Shown here piece after piece: positions 61,750-64,000 of a stretch of DNA of 64,000 nt. The notes under the pieces were generated by a model. The model did no database searches. It was given only the letters and a program-made list of their open reading frames with translations, and was not told where the DNA came from. Both the position numbers and the translations under genes were made by a program. Numbering within the stretch: the stretch's first letter is position 1; each line of letters starts with the position of its first letter. The DNA is from Mesorhizobium sp. C432A (GTDB lineage: Bacteria; Pseudomonadota; Alphaproteobacteria; Rhizobiales; Rhizobiaceae). The stretch lies in assembly GCF_030323145.1 (NCBI RefSeq), contig NZ_CP100470.1, forward strand, positions 4,195,001 through 4,259,000, given 5' to 3'.

Positions 61750-62658
61750 ATGGCATCATTTGGACTGAAGGTCATCCGGGGCGTGTTCCGCGCCGCCGAG
61801 CATGTGGCGCCCCGCCTGAGCGGGCGCGCCGCCTTCGAACTGTTCTGCCGCACGCCGAGCGTGAAGGCGCTCAGTGACGGCGAGCGGCGTGCGGTCGACC
61901 GCGCCGCCGGCTTCATGGCCGAGGCGCGCCATCATCGGCTTACGACCAAGGCCGGCTGCGTCATGGTGCACGAATTCCGGCCCGAGCCGGGCAGGGCGTC
62001 CGCCGGCACGGTGCTGGTCGTCCATGGCTGGCGTTCGCGCACGGAATATATGCGCGCTCTGATCGAAGGTTTTCGCGATGCGGGCTACCGGGTCGCCTCG
62101 CTTGACCTGCCGGGCCACGGCCAGTCGCTGGGCCGGCATCTCAACATGGTCAATGCGGTCGAGGCGGTCAGGGTCGCCGGCGAATGGTTCGGTCCGTTCA
62201 AGGCGATCGTCGGCCATTCCTTCGGTGGCGCCGTCGCCGCCAATGCCATTGCCGGTTCGATCAGGGGTATCCACCCAGTGGCGGCCGAGCGGCTGGTGCT
62301 GGTGGCCGCGCCAAGTTCCCTGCCGGCGATCTTCGCCGACTTCAGCCGCATGCTCAACGTCGGCCCGCGTTCGCAGGTTTCCATGGCCGATCAGGTGAAA
62401 AAGTTGTCGGGCCGGCCGCTGCACGAATTCACCGGCGATCGCCAGCTGGCCGAAGCGCCGGTGCCGACTCTGGTCATCCACGCGCCGGACGACCGCGAAG
62501 TCCCCGCCGATCATGCCACACGTTATGCCGGCGCCGGCAGCCATGTGCGGCTGCACTGGGCCGATGGGCTCGGCCACCGTCGCATTCTCGCCGACAAAGG
62601 TGTCATCGAACGCGCTGTGACCTTTGTCAAAAACGAGCGCGAGCCGATACTGCATTGA
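61750..62658 (+). CDS. alpha/beta hydrolase
   Basis: About 302 aa from the ATG at 61750; starts at 61714 or 61720 are in frame but overlap the MarR operator. The alpha/beta fold shows the oxyanion strand VLVVHGWRSRTEYM, nucleophile elbow GHSFGGAVAAN, Asp in HAPDDREVPADHA, and catalytic His in DGLGHRRIL. Probably an esterase or lipase; substrate unknown. It is likely repressed by the divergent MarR protein. Confidence 0.85.
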   Translation: MASFGLKVIRGVFRAAEHVAPRLSGRAAFELFCRTPSVKALSDGERRAVDRAAGFMAEARHHRLTTKAGCVMVHEFRPEPGRASAGTVLVVHGWRSRTEYMRALIEGFRDAGYRVASLDLPGHGQSLGRHLNMVNAVEAVRVAGEWFGPFKAIVGHSFGGAVAANAIAGSIRGIHPVAAERLVLVAAPSSLPAIFADFSRMLNVGPRSQVSMADQVKKLSGRPLHEFTGDRQLAEAPVPTLVIHAPDDREVPADHATRYAGAGSHVRLHWADGLGHRRILADKGVIERAVTFVKNEREPILH

Positions 62659-62698
62659 TTCCAATCGGTGTATTGTCCGACAACGCCGGAGCGGTGAG

Positions 62699-63097
62699 CT
62701 AGCCCTTCTTCTTGCCGCCCGGCTGGACGGGCAATCCGGCCGCCTTCCAGGCGGTATAGCCGCCAAGGATGTGCTTGACCGGCGACAGCCCCATATCCTG
62801 CGCCGTCTTGGTGGCCAGCGCCGAGCGCCAGCCGCCCGCGCAAAAGAAGACAAAGCTCTTGCCCGAGGCGAAGAACGGCTTGTGGTAGGGGCTTTCGGGA
62901 TCGATCCAGAATTCCAGCATGCCGCGAGTGGCATGTTTGGCGCCGGGGATCTGGCCGTCCCGCTCGATCTCGCGTGGATCGCGCAGGTCGACGAAGATGG
63001 TGTCCTCGTCGTCGAGCAGCCCGGCCGCTTCCTCGGGCGAGACCACCTCGATATCGGCATTGGCCTCGTCGAGCAACTCGCGATACCCTTTTTTCAC
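62699..63097 (-). CDS. rhodanese-like domain protein
   Basis: About 132 aa from the GTG at 63097, chosen because GGGAGG lies 7-8 bases upstream; an ATG at 63118 is in frame. The rhodanese fold contains SPEEAAGLLDDEDTIFVDLRDPREIERDGQIPGAKHATRGMLEFW and active-site loop FFCAGGWRSA with the catalytic Cys. Sulfur transfer or thiol chemistry is likely. Convergent with the hydrolase. Confidence 0.85.
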   Translation of the reverse strand: MKKGYRELLDEANADIEVVSPEEAAGLLDDEDTIFVDLRDPREIERDGQIPGAKHATRGMLEFWIDPESPYHKPFFASGKSFVFFCAGGWRSALATKTAQDMGLSPVKHILGGYTAWKAAGLPVQPGGKKKG

Positions 63098-63159
63098 GGA
63101 TGATCCCTCCCGGCGCATTTCGCCGCCGACTGGATTTCCAGCACAAGCTCCGCGCTTTG

Positions 63160-63768
63160 TCACGCTGTTCCGACCAGCCCCTGCCACGCCGCCATCGCTC
63201 CGGCCACTGTGGCCATCAGCGCTTCGCACGAGGCGCCGTCGCGGGCCTGGATCGACATGCCGTGCTGGACCGTCGCATAGAAGGTCGCCGCCGCGTTGCT
63301 GTCGAAGCCCGCCGGCAATTCGCCTTTCGCCACACCGCGTTCCAGCCGTCTCAGCAAGAGGGTGTGGTTTTCGGCGCGGCGGCGGCGCAAATCATCGCAG
63401 ATCGCGCCGCTGCTTGAATCCTGGTGCAGTGCGCCCAGCGCGATGAGACAGCCCTGCGGGCGGTCGTCCTGAGAGTACGCTTTTGCCGTCTGGCGCAGAA
63501 AATTCTCGATCGCCTGGCATGCCGTCGGCGCTTCGTCCAGCGCGCTCCAGATCTCGGTGCCTTCGTTGCGGGTGTAATACTCGGTCGCTTCCAGAAACAG
63601 CGCCTCCTTGCTGCCGAAGGCGGCATAGAGGCTGGGCGAGCTGATCCCCATCGCCGCGGTCAGGTCGGCGATCGAGGTGCCCTCATAGCCTTTGGCCCAG
63701 AACAGCTCCATCGCCTGCCGCAAGGCGACGGTTCGATCGAAGGTGCGGGGACGGCCTCTTTCCGGCAT
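63160..63768 (-). CDS. TetR/AcrR family regulator
   Basis: About 202 aa from the ATG at 63768 (a GTG at 63804 is in frame but overlaps an operator-like sequence). HTH: GRPRTFDRTVALRQAMELFWAKGYEGTSIADLTAAMGISSPSLYAAFGSKEALF. The C-terminal domain follows the TetR_C type found with SDR genes. It is divergent from an SDR oxidoreductase gene, the probable target. Confidence 0.9.
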   Translation of the reverse strand: MPERGRPRTFDRTVALRQAMELFWAKGYEGTSIADLTAAMGISSPSLYAAFGSKEALFLEATEYYTRNEGTEIWSALDEAPTACQAIENFLRQTAKAYSQDDRPQGCLIALGALHQDSSSGAICDDLRRRRAENHTLLLRRLERGVAKGELPAGFDSNAAATFYATVQHGMSIQARDGASCEALMATVAGAMAAWQGLVGTA

Positions 63769-63786
63769 GACGATCTTTTCTGTGTT

Positions 63787-63856
63787 GATCGATACATAAT
63801 TCACTTGACGTCGCCAGGCAAGGTTGCCAGATATTTATGTATCGATCGTTACATAA
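63787..63856. promoter_or_regulatory. TetR-type operators in the tetR/SDR divergent region
   Basis: A 22-bp near-perfect palindrome at 63835-63856 begins TTATGTATCGATC and ends TTACATAA. The 13-base sequence TTATGTATCGATC recurs inverted at 63799-63787, next to the regulator gene. The pair fits binding sites for the divergent TetR protein. Confidence 0.65.
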
Positions 63857-63867
63857 CGGAGCATGAC

Positions 63868-64000
63868 ATGTCAGCGAACGGATTGAACGGCAAGGCAGCA
63901 CTGGTCACCGGCGGCAGCCGCGGCATAGGTGCTGCGATAGCAAAACGGCTTGCGGCCGATGGCGCCGACGTCGCCATCACCTACGTCAACAGCTCGGCGC
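63868..64000 (+). CDS. SDR-family oxidoreductase, partial (3' end beyond window)
   Basis: 44 codons from the ATG at 63868 before the window ends. The N-terminus AALVTGGSRGIGAAIAKRLAADGADVAITY is the SDR cofactor-binding motif TGxxxGIG. It is probably a classical short-chain dehydrogenase, often a 3-oxoacyl reductase-like enzyme. It is divergent from and likely regulated by the TetR gene at 63160. Confidence 0.9.
   Translation, partial: MSANGLNGKAALVTGGSRGIGAAIAKRLAADGADVAITYVNSSA

Noticed and set aside
1..64000. CRISPR arrays, rRNA, tRNA or insertion sequences
   Set aside because: No regularly spaced repeats, no rRNA or cloverleaf-like tRNA segments, and no transposase was recognised; the only recombinase is the dusA-linked integrase.

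Overview
The window looks like a chromosomal segment of a rhizobial alphaproteobacterium, most likely Mesorhizobium or a close relative. This rests on the high GC content, a MucR-type regulator, a DUF1127 protein, a PleC/PdhS-like kinase, a DUF1289 protein, LigD, many ABC importers, and palindromic intergenic repeats of the rhizobial RIME-like type. The genus is inferred from gene content; no rRNA or tRNA was seen.

Layout. (1) 1-5.2 kb: a NikABCDE/Dpp-like ABC importer operon whose binding-protein gene is cut by the window edge. (2) 5.4-9.0 kb: a secreted hypothetical protein, a TetR regulator divergent from a membrane-anchored methyltransferase, then DUF1007 and a NicO-type Ni/Co exporter. 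(3) 9-17.7 kb: a DUF1259/beta-propeller pair and a divergent chromate-resistance locus. Its left arm is an SOD-rhodanese fusion, a ChrB-C-only protein and a solitary cytochrome b. Its right arm is chrB, chrA and an MFS exporter. A palindrome lies between the arms. (4) 17.8-22.5 kb: DUF1127/LysR, a 46-residue membrane protein, a CorC-like protein, DedA and CorA. (5) 22.7-27.4 kb: a DNA-repair-flavoured cluster (SRAP/YedK, a frameshifted gene, a Zn-ribbon protein, LigD without its PE domain). (6) 27.5-29.5 kb: a plasmid/ICE-type remnant (ardC, DUF2958, truncated parB) in which ardC and parB share a structured leader. (7) 29.46-32.8 kb: a truncated amino-acid permease operon, LysR, MucR and a decayed ornithine cyclodeaminase. 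(8) 32.8-42 kb: LysR plus a seven-gene operon (MetC-like lyase, a second Nik-like importer, amidase). (9) 42.1-43.2 kb: a tyrosine integrase immediately 5' of dusA.

From dusA rightwards (43.3-64 kb) the content is ordinary chromosomal backbone: dusA, a retropepsin-like protease, DUF1289, cobT, a histidine kinase, a nuclease, GST, UDG, Lrp, AlkD, an amino-acid ABC importer without its ATPase, mobB/mobA, moaA, regulators and small enzymes. The region left of dusA has the features of a dusA-targeted integrative element with accumulated decay; no left end was recognised in the window.

Most interesting points: the paired ardC/parB leader RNA with compensatory stem changes; the chromate locus with a stand-alone cytochrome b carrying PQWY instead of PEWY at the Qo site; helically phased repeats between the integrase and dusA; the gene-gene fusion scar at 29,459; and several clear palindromic operators. 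All functional statements are from sequence reading; no database search was run.
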